Shown: piece after piece, positions 1 to 8,345 of the stretch
Layout of the letters: the number at the start of each line of letters is the position of its first letter
Position numbering within the stretch: position 1 is the first letter of the stretch
Assembly (NCBI GenBank): GCA_025149285.1
Contig: CP102274.1
Span: 5,792,001 to 5,856,000, forward strand
DNA: 64,000 nucleotides
Direction of reading: 5' to 3'
Origin: Hungatella hathewayi
Lineage (GTDB): Bacteria; Bacillota; Clostridia; Lachnospirales; Lachnospiraceae
The notes under the pieces: model-generated
The model's database searches: none
What the model was told of the DNA's origin: nothing
The model's input: only the letters and a program-made list of their open reading frames with translations
Program-made: the position numbers and the translations under genes

Positions 1-143
1 TGCATGATTTCCACATACTGTTCTCCCGCTGCAGCGGACCATATTCCGCCGCATTCCGTTTCCGCGGCGGGCCGCATGCGGAAGCACTGACCGGATTTCG
101 CCAGCTGGCCCAAATCCATATTTTTTATCTCTGTCTCGTACAT
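1..143 (-). CDS. 8-oxoguanine DNA glycosylase, N-terminal fragment (cut by window edge)
   Basis: The first 47 codons of a gene that leaves the window on the left. The N-terminus reads MYETEIKNMDLGQLAKSGQC followed by FRMRP, and further on EQYVEIM. The D-L-x-Q-x-A-x-S-G-Q-C-F-R pattern is the conserved start of the OGG N-terminal domain in clostridial 8-oxoguanine glycosylase/AP lyases, which excise oxidised guanine in base-excision repair. The catalytic Lys and helix-hairpin-helix lie outside the window. ATG at 143 is preceded by a GGAG ribosome site at 151-154. The gap to the HAD gene behind it is only 34 bp, so the two may be cotranscribed. Confidence 0.7.
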   Translation of the reverse strand, partial: MYETEIKNMDLGQLAKSGQCFRMRPAAETECGGIWSAAAGEQYVEIM

Positions 144-177
144 TCACGGTCTCCATTCTGCTGACGCGGCACGCACT

Positions 178-792
178 CTAGTTCCTGTTCAAACGCTTTA
201 GAGCCGCACGGAGCGCCGCCTCATCGCCATCGGCAAAGCAGTATCCATCCATGCCGCAGGCTCTGGCGCCCTCAATATTCACCATCACATCGTCGATGAA
301 AAAGCACTCCTCCGGCTTTAACTGGAACCGGTCAAACAGGTGCTGGTACATCTCCTTCTGCGGCTTAATGCATTTCACCTCCGCCGAAAAGAGAATTCCG
401 TCAAAACATTCGATGCCCGGAATTATCCGATAGCATTCCAGGAGCCGTACCGATGCGTTGGAACAGAGATAGATTCCATATCCCATCTCCTTTAATTCCC
501 GGACCAGCTCTCCCATACTCTCCAGAGGCCACATATTGTACTCATGCCAGTGCGCCAGGCAGAGAGCGGCCATCTCCTTTGCATGATCCGTTTCCAGTCT
601 GGCCTGCATCCGCTGTAAGGCCTCTTCCTCTGAAATCACACCCATGTCCAGCATCAGCCATTCCGGCGACACAAACACGCTGGTGCAGACCGCTTTTTTC
701 TCCTCCTCATTGTCCATAAAATGGCTGCAGACTTTGTCCGCATCGTAGCCGACCAGCACTTTTCCCATGTCAAATACAATATTCTTTATCAT
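178..792 (-). CDS. HAD-superfamily phosphatase, YihX-like (HAD subfamily IA)
   Basis: A 204-residue cytosolic HAD hydrolase, the usual length for subfamily IA. Motif I is near residues 6-12 (VFDMGKV, with the D-x-G form seen in YihX-like sugar-phosphate phosphatases), motif II is the LCSNAS segment, and motif III is the Lys of CIKPQKEMY followed by the acidic FIDDVMVNIEGA. The cap domain is the helical insert between motifs I and II. Substrate cannot be read from sequence; small sugar phosphates are the usual ones for this branch. It has its own promoter (831-859) and is followed by the glycosylase gene on the same strand. Confidence 0.85.
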   Translation of the reverse strand: MIKNIVFDMGKVLVGYDADKVCSHFMDNEEEKKAVCTSVFVSPEWLMLDMGVISEEEALQRMQARLETDHAKEMAALCLAHWHEYNMWPLESMGELVRELKEMGYGIYLCSNASVRLLECYRIIPGIECFDGILFSAEVKCIKPQKEMYQHLFDRFQLKPEECFFIDDVMVNIEGARACGMDGYCFADGDEAALRAALKRLNRN

Positions 793-830
793 CTTCTTAT
801 CTCCCGTCTCTTATAGTTACAGATGACTAC

Positions 831-859
831 ATTGTATCGGATATTCCCCTTTCCGTCAA
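831..859 (-). promoter_or_regulatory. sigma-A promoter of the HAD phosphatase gene
   Basis: On the minus strand TTGACG (854-859) and TACAAT (831-836) are separated by exactly 17 bp and point into the gene starting at 792. It lies just downstream of the hairpin terminator at 904-968, so the HAD gene appears transcriptionally separate from whatever ends there. Confidence 0.7.
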
Positions 860-903
860 GAAAACACACACACAGCGCGGCTGCCTCATTCCGCTCCATC
901 TGC

Positions 904-1014
904 AAAAAAAGTCCCCGCCCGGGTACCTGGACAGCCGGATCAGCTGCCATGGTTCCCGGACGGGGAGAGTGTTGTATGGAAACATTATTATTGGGGGGGG
1001 TGCTTCCTTAATTA
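904..1014 (-). ncRNA. candidate small RNA (promoter to terminator, no ORF)
   Basis: A minus-strand promoter (TTGTAA-N17-TATAAT, 1022-1050) would start a transcript near 1014. About 45 nt on, the transcript enters a GC-rich hairpin (arms about 911-923 and 955-967, CCCCG/CGGGG core) followed by seven T residues (904-910). No start codon with a ribosome site and no recognisable protein lie in between. A run of eight G (plus strand, 993-1000) is part of the transcript. I could not match it to SRP RNA, 6S RNA or a riboswitch. It could also be a terminated leader of the HAD gene. Confidence 0.35.
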
Positions 1015-1021
1015 CAGGAAA

Positions 1022-1050
1022 ATTATACCGCCTCCGCCCCCTTCTTACAA
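1022..1050 (-). promoter_or_regulatory. sigma-A-type promoter for the candidate small RNA
   Basis: Minus-strand TTGTAA (1045-1050) and TATAAT (1022-1027) with a 17-bp spacer. The strict spacing and perfect -10 box make it credible although no protein gene follows before the terminator. Confidence 0.5.
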
Positions 1051-1158
1051 TAGCTTATCCCGAATCTTCACGTTTTCTTTACATGCCCTTCCTCCGGCCT
1101 GCTCATTGCCTTCAAAATACCTGCAAACATAAAAAGGCGGATAAGGATCAAAAGTAGA

Positions 1159-1187
1159 TTGACAAAATTTCCCTGCCGTTCTATAAT
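1159..1187 (+). promoter_or_regulatory. consensus promoter of the [FeFe] hydrogenase gene
   Basis: TTGACA (1159-1164) and TATAAT (1182-1187) separated by 17 bp: a perfect consensus sigma-A promoter about 50 bp ahead of the hydrogenase start. Such a strong core promoter is normally held down by a repressor; see the palindrome directly downstream. Confidence 0.85.
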
Positions 1188-1205
1188 TAGTAATAGTTAC
1201 TATTA
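1188..1205 (+). promoter_or_regulatory. palindromic operator candidate over the hydrogenase transcription start
   Basis: Two overlapping perfect inverted repeats touch the -10 box: TAGTAA-TAG-TTACTA (1188-1202) and TAATAG-TTA-CTATTA (1191-1205). The position across the expected +1 is that of a repressor site. The shape is compatible with MarR, Rrf2 or Fur/PerR-type dimers; the regulator is not identified. Confidence 0.45.
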
Positions 1206-1235
1206 TTATAACTTACCCAGGAGGAATATATTCAC

Positions 1236-2609
1236 ATGAGCAAACATCTCTTTACCGACATCCGGGTTCCCATCGAACCTGACAATCCCTCTGTTATGCG
1301 GCATGAGGAATTGTGCATCAAATGCGGCCAGTGTAAAACGGTCTGTACCGAATCCATCGGGGTAGCCGGCTATTACGATCTGCTGAAGACCGGCGACACC
1401 GCCATCTGTATCCACTGCGGTCAGTGCGCCAATGTCTGTCCCGTCGGCTGTATTACGGAAGTTCCTGAATGGGAACGCGTAAAAGCGGCCGTAAACGATC
1501 CCGGCAAAATTGTCATCTTCTCCACATCGCCGTCTGTGCGTGTAGCTCTCGGGGAAGAATTCGGCATGGAAGAGGGGAGCTTTGTGGAAGGCCGCATGGT
1601 TGCACTGCTCCGTGCTCTGGGCGGTGATTACATACTGGATACCAACTTTGCAGCAGACTTAACCATCATGGAAGAGGCCAACGAACTGATCCGCCGTTTA
1701 ACAAGCAGCAATATCCCCATTCCCCAGCTCACCAGCTGCTGTCCCGCCTGGGTAAAATTTGTGGAGACGTATTATCCCGAATTCAAGGAAAATCTCTCCA
1801 CCTCCAAAAGCCCCATCGGTATGCAGGGGCCGACTATCAAGACGTATTTTGCCAACCAGGAAAATCTGGATCCGAAAAAGATTGTGAACGTAGCGGTCAC
1901 CCCCTGTACCGCGAAGAAATTCGAGATACGGCGCAAGGAGATGTGCTCCGCAGGCAGCATGCTTGGAATCGAAGGCATGCGTGATATGGACTATGTCATC
2001 ACCACAAGAGAGCTGGCCCAGTGGGCCCGTGCGGAAGGGATTGATTTCCCTGCCCTGGAGCCCTCCGGATACGATCCGTTTATGGGAACAGGATCCGGCG
2101 CAGGAGTCATCTTCGGCAATACCGGCGGCGTCATGGAAGCCGCGGTCCGCACCGCCTATGCTGTGCTCACAGGCGAACCGGTTCCCGATGACCTCTATGA
2201 TCTTAAAGAAGTCCGAGGGCTGTCCGGTACAAAGGAGGCCTCTCTGACCATCGCCGGAACCAGACTGGATATAGCCGTCGTCTACGGCACCGCCAATGCA
2301 AGGTGCCTGCTGGACAGCATCAAGCGCGGTGAGAAATTCTATCAGTTCATCGAAGTCATGACCTGTCCTGGCGGATGCATCGGAGGCGGCGGACAGCCAA
2401 AGGATAAGAACTTCTCAGGCGACGGACTGCGCCAGAAACGAATCGACGGCCTCTATGCAAGAGACCGCCAGATGAAGCTCCGTTTATCCCATGAAAATCC
2501 GCAGATAAAGGAAATTTATAAAAAATTCTATGAGAAGCCGCTGAGCCCTCTCGCCGAGGAGATGCTTCACACCTCCTACATCGACAGAAGCGGCGATTTA
2601 GGCAATTAA
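1236..2609 (+). CDS. [FeFe] hydrogenase catalytic subunit, short monomeric type
   Basis: A 457-residue cytosolic iron hydrogenase, reversibly reducing protons to H2 with ferredoxin electrons. Two 4Fe-4S motifs are at the N-terminus (C27/C30/C33/C37 and C58/C61/C64/C68). The H-cluster signatures follow: L1 TSCCPAW (166-172), L2 TPCTAKKFE (222-230) and L3 beginning E373-V-M-T-C377 with C381. The proton-relay Cys of TSCCP is present. L2 has Thr where the well-studied clostridial group A enzymes have Met. No 2Fe-2S or extra N-terminal domains are present. AGGAGG at 1219-1224 sets the ATG. It is a single-gene transcript behind a consensus promoter. Maturases are not in the window. Confidence 0.93.
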   Translation: MSKHLFTDIRVPIEPDNPSVMRHEELCIKCGQCKTVCTESIGVAGYYDLLKTGDTAICIHCGQCANVCPVGCITEVPEWERVKAAVNDPGKIVIFSTSPSVRVALGEEFGMEEGSFVEGRMVALLRALGGDYILDTNFAADLTIMEEANELIRRLTSSNIPIPQLTSCCPAWVKFVETYYPEFKENLSTSKSPIGMQGPTIKTYFANQENLDPKKIVNVAVTPCTAKKFEIRRKEMCSAGSMLGIEGMRDMDYVITTRELAQWARAEGIDFPALEPSGYDPFMGTGSGAGVIFGNTGGVMEAAVRTAYAVLTGEPVPDDLYDLKEVRGLSGTKEASLTIAGTRLDIAVVYGTANARCLLDSIKRGEKFYQFIEVMTCPGGCIGGGGQPKDKNFSGDGLRQKRIDGLYARDRQMKLRLSHENPQIKEIYKKFYEKPLSPLAEEMLHTSYIDRSGDLGN

Positions 2610-2650
2610 CCCCCAGACACCGTACCGTCTCAAGCGTACCGGTGGTTGTT

Positions 2651-3988
2651 TCAATCCCTTAGCAGCTCATGGCGGCGTTTAAACCAGAAGTAATATGGAA
2701 CTTCCGCCATCAGCATAAAGCTCCAGCCGATCAGGCAGGAGCAGGCGACCCCCGTCATCCCCATCCGCGGCACCAGAAGATAGACAAAGACAACGCGGAA
2801 GGAGATCTGGATCAGCGTGGAGACCAGCGTAATCGACATATTCCCCATTCCCCTGAAAAACCCCTGGATTCCGTTGGTAAACGCCGGCATCAGATAGAAG
2901 AATGCCATCAGGCTCAAATACTCCACGCCGGGCGCCACCATCTTCGTATCTCCATCCGATACAAACAGCCTCATCAAAGGCTCCTTCATCAGCAGAATCA
3001 CGGTGCAGATGATAACCCAGTACCCCGCTTCCACAAGGAGTCCGTACCGAAACCCTTTCTTAACCCGTTCTTTCTTCCCTGCGCCCCTGTTCTGGGCGAT
3101 AAATGTCATCATACCACTCGAGATACTCTGTTCCGGTGTAAATGCAAAGTCATCCACCCGGTTCACCGCGTTAAACGCCGCAATCGTACTGACCCCCAGC
3201 GGATTGATCGCCCCCTGAATCAGAAGCTTTCCGATGGGCTGGCAGGACTGCTGCAGCGCTGTGATGGAGCCGTGCTTCAGAGTCAGCTTCAACAGTTCCC
3301 CATCCACACGGAGATCCTCCCGTTTCAGCTGAAGCAATGGCACCTTCCGGTAAACGTAGGCGACGCAAAGGAGGGCCGATACCGCCTCCGCGATATCCGT
3401 GGCCAGTGCCGCGCCCACAACGCCCAGCCCCAGGCCTGCCACGAAGACCAGATCGAGGCAGCCGTTGAGAACCGAGGCCATCGCCAGAAAACGGACCGGT
3501 GTCCTGGAATCCCCCACACTCCGCAGGGCGGACGCCACTGCATTATACAGATAGGTAAACGGCATTCCGAGAAATACGATCCTCAGATACAGCACTGCCT
3601 CCCCGAAGATCTCTTCCGGTACCCGCAGAGCCTTCATCACCGCCCCCGAACACGCCAGCCCCAGAAGAACTACGCCAGCCGAGAAGAAACAGCCGAAAAT
3701 CAGCGTAGTGGATACCTGGCGCTTCAGCTGCTCCCCGCGTCCCGCCCCGAAGAATTCACTCATCAGAACCGAGGCTCCGATACAGATTCCGGTTATCCCC
3801 AGAATCACAATACTCATCACGGGATTTGCAGTCCCCACCGCCGCCAGGGCATTCTCTCCCGCCCATCTGCCGACGATAATCGAGTCCACGGCATTATAGG
3901 TCAGTTGAAATAAGTTGCCCAGAACCAGCGGAATAGAGAAACGGATCAGCTGTGACGGTATAGTTCCTGTTGTCATATCCTTCATCAT
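2651..3988 (-). CDS. MATE-family efflux transporter (DinF/NorM type)
   Basis: A 445-residue integral membrane protein with about twelve hydrophobic segments in two halves. The N-terminal LIRFSIPLVLGNLFQ and YNAVDSIIVGRWAGENALAA segments are typical of MATE antiporters, which export cationic compounds or metabolites using Na+ or H+. The start overlaps the stop of the MFS gene in an ATGA (3985-3988), so translation is coupled. It is the last gene of the greA-MFS-MATE operon and converges on the hydrogenase gene. Substrate unknown. Confidence 0.92.
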   Translation of the reverse strand: MMKDMTTGTIPSQLIRFSIPLVLGNLFQLTYNAVDSIIVGRWAGENALAAVGTANPVMSIVILGITGICIGASVLMSEFFGAGRGEQLKRQVSTTLIFGCFFSAGVVLLGLACSGAVMKALRVPEEIFGEAVLYLRIVFLGMPFTYLYNAVASALRSVGDSRTPVRFLAMASVLNGCLDLVFVAGLGLGVVGAALATDIAEAVSALLCVAYVYRKVPLLQLKREDLRVDGELLKLTLKHGSITALQQSCQPIGKLLIQGAINPLGVSTIAAFNAVNRVDDFAFTPEQSISSGMMTFIAQNRGAGKKERVKKGFRYGLLVEAGYWVIICTVILLMKEPLMRLFVSDGDTKMVAPGVEYLSLMAFFYLMPAFTNGIQGFFRGMGNMSITLVSTLIQISFRVVFVYLLVPRMGMTGVACSCLIGWSFMLMAEVPYYFWFKRRHELLRD

Positions 3989-5238
3989 AATGTACCGTCT
4001 TCTCCCCTTCCCTTTGCCGGAACCGCACCGATCCAGACTAAAACCATTCCGGCTCCTGCACAGACCACACCGGCGGTCAGCATGGCCGGAACCCCTGCCG
4101 CATCAATGATCTTTCCGCCAAAGAAATTGCCTACCATCCCGCCTGCCGTGATGGACGCGGTAATAAATGCCTGTCCCTTTATCCGGTCCTGCGCTTCCAT
4201 CACCTCATCCGAGTAGTACACAGAGGCCGGGATCAGAATTGCAAATGACAGTGCCTGCAGCAGCTGGCTTGCATGGACCATCAGCACGCTGCCGGCCAGC
4301 CAGATTGCACCTGCCTTAAGCAGAAAGCCGAGCCCTGCAATCTTAATCAGACGGTTGGGACTGATTTTCTCTGCAAGTTTTGAAAACAGAACCATCACCG
4401 GAATCTCGCAGACTGCGGCAATCGCTATGGAGGTTCCCATATCAGAGCTGTTTCCGCCAAACCGCTCCATAATCTGTATCAAATAGGTATTTACCATATT
4501 GTGAAAGGCAAACAAGAATACAATGCCGCCCAGAACCAGAAAAAACCTCCTGTACTTCTTAATCAGCGCCCATCCGCTGCCGGGTGCGCGCGGGGAAGTA
4601 CCAGTCCTTTTTCCTGATCCGGAAAATGGTTCTGCTGCTTCAATCGTTTCCCCATTGCAGCTCTTATCTCTCTCCATCCGAAAGGAGGAAATCACTGCCA
4701 CCATGGTAACCAGCAGGAAACAGATGGCAATGGGTATTACACGTTCGCCGAATGCTGCCACCAAATAACCCATGATCCAGGAAAGGACCGCAAATCCCAA
4801 AGAGCCCGTTGCTCTCGCCACTCCGAAGTTCATGGATTTTCCACGGCTAATATAGTATCCGTTCACCGCGTTAACCAGCGGCTGCTGAACGCTCACCACA
4901 ACCATTATCACCATAAGCAGTCCCGCTGACAGAAACCGGGATCCCGGAGCCAGCATCAGCACCGCAGCCGGAACGATGCCGAGGCACGTAATCCCCGTCA
5001 TCCTCTGTCTGAGTGTGTATCTCTCACTCTTATCTGCAGCCGCCGCGATCCATGGCTGCAGTATGGCGCCCGTAACATTTCCCAGCGCCATCAGAACACC
5101 GACATCCCCCGCTTTAAATCCCTGGGACAGCAGAAATACCGCAATAAAAGTAAAGACCGCACCAAACAGCATCCAGTAATTCCCCTGAAGTGCCGCATAT
5201 TTTATCGTAAGACCTCTGTCACCACGCGTTTTTTTCAT
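3985..5238 (-). CDS. major facilitator superfamily transporter (MFS_1-like)
   Basis: A 417-residue polytopic protein with about twelve transmembrane helices and a charged central loop near residues 195-220. The opening LQGNYWMLFGAVFTFIAVFL and the WIAAAADKSERYTLRQR loop resemble the LacY/nucleoside-symporter-like MFS_1 branch. It sits 19 bp behind the Gre factor and overlaps the MATE gene by 4 bp, so two different exporters share one transcript. A GGGAGG ribosome site precedes the ATG. Substrate cannot be inferred. Confidence 0.88.
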   Translation of the reverse strand: MKKTRGDRGLTIKYAALQGNYWMLFGAVFTFIAVFLLSQGFKAGDVGVLMALGNVTGAILQPWIAAAADKSERYTLRQRMTGITCLGIVPAAVLMLAPGSRFLSAGLLMVIMVVVSVQQPLVNAVNGYYISRGKSMNFGVARATGSLGFAVLSWIMGYLVAAFGERVIPIAICFLLVTMVAVISSFRMERDKSCNGETIEAAEPFSGSGKRTGTSPRAPGSGWALIKKYRRFFLVLGGIVFLFAFHNMVNTYLIQIMERFGGNSSDMGTSIAIAAVCEIPVMVLFSKLAEKISPNRLIKIAGLGFLLKAGAIWLAGSVLMVHASQLLQALSFAILIPASVYYSDEVMEAQDRIKGQAFITASITAGGMVGNFFGGKIIDAAGVPAMLTAGVVCAGAGMVLVWIGAVPAKGRGEDGTL

Positions 5239-5257
5239 CCCTCGCCTCCCGCGGGCC

Positions 5258-5761
5258 TTAATAGCTCCTCAGCTTATCACTCCCGTCGTCCGTCGTATTC
5301 TCCAGACGCTTTACCACCACATAGTATCCCGCCTTCTCGTTAATCCTTACATAGACCCGGTCTCCCACCCTGTGTCCCATGATAGCGCTGCCCAGAGGTG
5401 ATTCCGAGCTGATGAGCCCCTTCATGGAATTCCCTCTCACGGTGGTCACCAGCTTGTACGTCTCCACCTCGTCGTCATCCTCAAAATATAAATCCACCGT
5501 ATTGTAAAGGCCAATCTCATCTTCCCTGGATTCATCAGACACAATCTGCGCCGTCTTAATCATACGCTCTAAATACCGGATCCGGCTCTCATTCTGGTTC
5601 TTGTCCTTCTTGGCTGCGTGGTATTCGAAATTCTCGCTTAAATCTCCGTGAGCCCGCGCCTCCTTGACCGCTTCCAGCGCTTCCCTGCGCACCACCAGCT
5701 TTCTGTAATCGATCTCTTCCTGCATTTTCTGAATATCATTCTTTGTCAGCTTATCATACAT
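5258..5761 (-). CDS. greA: transcription elongation factor GreA/GreB family
   Basis: About 167 residues. It shows the N-terminal coiled-coil of Gre factors with EAVKEARAHGDLSENFEY: the acidic tip D-L-S-E-N is the RNA-cleavage-stimulating signature. The C-terminal FKBP-like domain follows (SPLGSAIMGHRVGDRV). It would rescue backtracked RNA polymerase. I chose ATG 5761 rather than the upstream ATG at 5818, because AAAGGGAAG lies just ahead of it and the family N-terminus begins there. The sequence differs from a housekeeping GreA (HAAKKDKNQNES in place of the usual AAREEQ block) and may be a second copy. Confidence 0.88.
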   Translation of the reverse strand: MYDKLTKNDIQKMQEEIDYRKLVVRREALEAVKEARAHGDLSENFEYHAAKKDKNQNESRIRYLERMIKTAQIVSDESREDEIGLYNTVDLYFEDDDEVETYKLVTTVRGNSMKGLISSESPLGSAIMGHRVGDRVYVRINEKAGYYVVVKRLENTTDDGSDKLRSY

Positions 5762-5917
5762 AATTCCGCTTCCCTTTCTGTCATTCTGCCATCTAATGAG
5801 TATATCATATCGGCGCATTCATTTCCATCTTCGTCATCACGTTTTTTCAACGGCCCGATCCGAATTTACTGTTCATACGTTTTCATGGCCTTTTTAATTT
5901 ATTTTCTGCTATATTTC

Positions 5918-5947
5918 TTGACTTATATCATAGTTTTTGTGTATCAT
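5918..5947 (+). promoter_or_regulatory. promoter of the GGDEF gene
   Basis: TTGACT (5918-5923) and TATCAT (5942-5947) with an 18-bp spacer, followed by the AGGAGG ribosome site at 5962-5967. Confidence 0.6.
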
Positions 5948-5975
5948 TAAAGCAGATTAGCAGGAGGCGTAATAT

Positions 5976-6971
5976 ATGAAACAGGATTGGGCAGCCTTAA
6001 AAGAGGAAAATGAAATACTAAGCAAACTGGCCAGCCACGACTGGCTGACCAGCATTTATAACCGTGGTGCTACGGAGACAAAGATCAACCAGCTGCTGGC
6101 CGAGAAAAAGACCGGCGTCCTTTTCGTACTGGACGTAGACCAGTTCAAGCAGATCAATGACCGATACGGCCACATTACCGGAGATTCTGTTCTTCAGGAG
6201 GTCGTCCGAATCTTAAGCCTCATGACCTTTAAACATGATATCCTGGGCCGTGTAGGCGGGGATGAATTCGTTATCTATATGCCCCTTGCACAGAACCAGA
6301 ATTTTGTAGATGAGCGGTGCCGTCAGATCCGGTCCCGCCTTTTGGGAATCCAGATGACCAATCCGCTTATCAACGGAATCTCCGTCACCGTATGCGGAAG
6401 CCTGTATCAGCCCGGAGACGATTATAAAAGCCTGTTTGACCGCGCCGATCAGCTGCTTCTGTCAGAGAAACGAAAGAAAAATAAGAAGCCGTTTCTCACC
6501 GCAGCCGAAGAGCGCCGTTCTGCCGCCAGGAAAGGCATTGAGATCGATATGGCGCTGATTCGCACCGAATTGTCGGAGCAGGAACTGACCACCGGCGCAT
6601 ACTGCCAGGATTACGATACCTTCAAAAGCATATACCGCTTCGTAGAACGCCGGCTGCGCCGGAGCGGTGAGAGCGCCTACATCATTCTTTTTACTCTGAC
6701 CGACAAAAACGGGGATTTTCCAAAGCTGCTGACCCGTGAGAATCAGATGGATACCTTAAAATCCGTCACCCAGTATTCCCTTCGTCTCGGCGACGTCTTC
6801 ACCCAGTACAGCAGCTGCCAGTACCTCGTCATGGTTTCCGACGTGGACGGTCAAAACGCGGAACTGATCGCCCGGAGAATCTCCGAAGCCTTTTATGCAG
6901 AGACGGCTGATATTGAAGATAAGCTTCTGCTGCATCACTGCTACCCGCTGAAACCGGCAGGGACCTCTTAA
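5976..6971 (+). CDS. diguanylate cyclase: GGDEF domain plus degenerate second GGDEF-like domain
   Basis: 331 residues with no transmembrane segment and a short N-terminal helix in place of a sensor. Residues 20-165 are a GGDEF domain with LDVDQFKQIND (52-62) and an intact GGDEF at 94-98, so cyclic-di-GMP synthesis is likely. The inhibitory I-site RxxD is degenerate, with Phe at 85 and Asp at 88. Residues about 190-325 repeat the fold in decayed form: RSGESAYIILFTL, then SLRLGDVFTQYSSCQYLVMV where GGDEF would be. A hairpin terminator follows at once. The second domain may sense a ligand or support dimerisation; that is inference. Confidence 0.85.
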   Translation: MKQDWAALKEENEILSKLASHDWLTSIYNRGATETKINQLLAEKKTGVLFVLDVDQFKQINDRYGHITGDSVLQEVVRILSLMTFKHDILGRVGGDEFVIYMPLAQNQNFVDERCRQIRSRLLGIQMTNPLINGISVTVCGSLYQPGDDYKSLFDRADQLLLSEKRKKNKKPFLTAAEERRSAARKGIEIDMALIRTELSEQELTTGAYCQDYDTFKSIYRFVERRLRRSGESAYIILFTLTDKNGDFPKLLTRENQMDTLKSVTQYSLRLGDVFTQYSSCQYLVMVSDVDGQNAELIARRISEAFYAETADIEDKLLLHHCYPLKPAGTS

Positions 6972-6976
6972 CATCA

Positions 6977-7025
6977 CAACACTCCGAAAGCGGATACTGA
7001 AACCCGTTTTCGGAGTGTTGTTTTC
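6977..7025 (+). terminator. intrinsic terminator of the GGDEF gene
   Basis: A stem of about 17 bp with one mismatch (CAACACTCCGAAA pairing with TTTTCGGAGTGTTG) followed by TTTT. Its other arm can also act for minus-strand transcripts. Confidence 0.85.
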
Positions 7026-7067
7026 ATTTCATCGGTTATTTTCCCCGTTTCTTTGACCTTCTTTCCC

Positions 7068-8345
7068 TTACTTCTTATGAAGGGAAAGCAGCTTATCGAG
7101 ATACACGGACTTTAACTGCTTGCTCGCCAATGCCTGCTTAACCGGAGGCAGCTCCAGAATAGAGGCAAACACGGCCGCCATGGCCCGGTGGTTGGCAAAC
7201 GCCTGATTATCGAAAATCAGATTCTGCAGCGTCCCCTTCTCAATCGCCTGGAGCACAAACCGGTGAGTGCTGTTGACCGGCGTGATAATCTGTTCCGGCC
7301 TCCTCTGCAGCTCGATGGCCTTCACCGCGCAGTTTCTCGCGCAGACGCCGCAGCCCAGACAGATCTCCTTATTCACCACTGCCTTCTTCTTTCCGTTCTC
7401 CCCCTCTTCCATGGAAACAGCCAGAACCGGACAGACCTTTGCACACTTGCCGCAGCCCACACAGCGTTCCAGTGATATCTCCGGAATATAATTCGTCGTT
7501 GCCACCGGCTGCATCGGGCTGAAATGTCTTGCCGCCTGCAGCGCCTCACAGCAGCAGCCGCAGCAGTTGCAGATGAAGGCCGGATGTTCCCGCACGTTCT
7601 CCCCGATCTGTACCAGATTGCTGGCATAAGAACGTTCCAGGGCGTCCAGCGCCTCCTCCCTGGAGATCAGACGCGCGTAGTCGCCATGCTGCGCCAGAGA
7701 CCGTGCCACATTATCGAAGGTAAGGCAGACATCCCATGGCGCGTTGATCTCACACGGATGGCCTGCATGGTACATCTTATGGCGGCAGTAGCACAGCCCC
7801 AGTCCGATGTATTCCGCCTCCTCCACGATATGGGTGGCCCGCTCGTAATCCAGGATATGATTCGTCTTATCATTGGCCAGAACCGGCTCCTGGACATACA
7901 CACGCCCCAGCTTCGTCTCCGTGGCAAAGAACAGATCCTTGATGAAATCCTCCTCCACGTTCATATACTGGTAATAGAGCTCCCCCAGATAGTGCTGGTC
8001 GATGTCTCCTCTCGTCCTCATCAGCGCAAACTCGATGAACCCCGCCATAGGCGGCGGCATCACAAACTTGCGCACACCGTTGTGATAGGAGTCCACCAGA
8101 AGCGCCTTTTCGCACAGGTGGTCCAGCAGCCGCTCCGCCTTAAACTCCGACGTCTGCCAGATCTTCGCCGCCTTCTTCACAGTAAACGGACGTACAGGCA
8201 GGAGCGCCACCCACTTCGCCTCTTTCTCCGTATACAGGACCTCCAGTATCTTATATAGGGTCTCTGAGGTCGGAGCCCCCTGTGTAAACCAGTTGATGCG
8301 GTCGCTTAGATTCCGGTAGGCGTCCCGCGTTGTCAAATGTCCCAT
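7068..8345 (-). CDS. 4Fe-4S ferredoxin-like protein with N-terminal winged-helix region
   Basis: 425 residues. The first 110 residues are helical and look like a winged-helix domain (KKAAKIWQTSEFKAERLLDHL). A Cys cluster follows: CYCRHKMYHAGHPC at 185-198 and ICNCCGCCCEAL at 259-269. Two bacterial ferredoxin motifs are near the C-terminus (C295/C298/C301/C305 and C329/C332/C335/C339). It probably binds at least two 4Fe-4S clusters, with another metal site in the middle. This architecture recurs in clostridial genomes next to redox genes; the reaction is unknown to me. It is monocistronic as far as can be seen. Confidence 0.75.
   Translation of the reverse strand: MGHLTTRDAYRNLSDRINWFTQGAPTSETLYKILEVLYTEKEAKWVALLPVRPFTVKKAAKIWQTSEFKAERLLDHLCEKALLVDSYHNGVRKFVMPPPMAGFIEFALMRTRGDIDQHYLGELYYQYMNVEEDFIKDLFFATETKLGRVYVQEPVLANDKTNHILDYERATHIVEEAEYIGLGLCYCRHKMYHAGHPCEINAPWDVCLTFDNVARSLAQHGDYARLISREEALDALERSYASNLVQIGENVREHPAFICNCCGCCCEALQAARHFSPMQPVATTNYIPEISLERCVGCGKCAKVCPVLAVSMEEGENGKKKAVVNKEICLGCGVCARNCAVKAIELQRRPEQIITPVNSTHRFVLQAIEKGTLQNLIFDNQAFANHRAMAAVFASILELPPVKQALASKQLKSVYLDKLLSLHKK

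Noticed and set aside
904..1014. SRP (4.5S) RNA
   Set aside because: The conserved GGAAG-type apical loop of SRP RNA is absent from the transcript.
2610..2660. Terminator of the hydrogenase gene
   Set aside because: The repeat CACCGTAC / GTACCGGTG is imperfect with a bulge, and no clean T run follows. Possible but too weak to call.
2669..3913. A 414-codon plus-strand frame opposite the MATE gene
   Set aside because: Composition rich in His, Arg, Gln and Pro and no hydrophobic segments or motifs; it is the mirror of a transporter.
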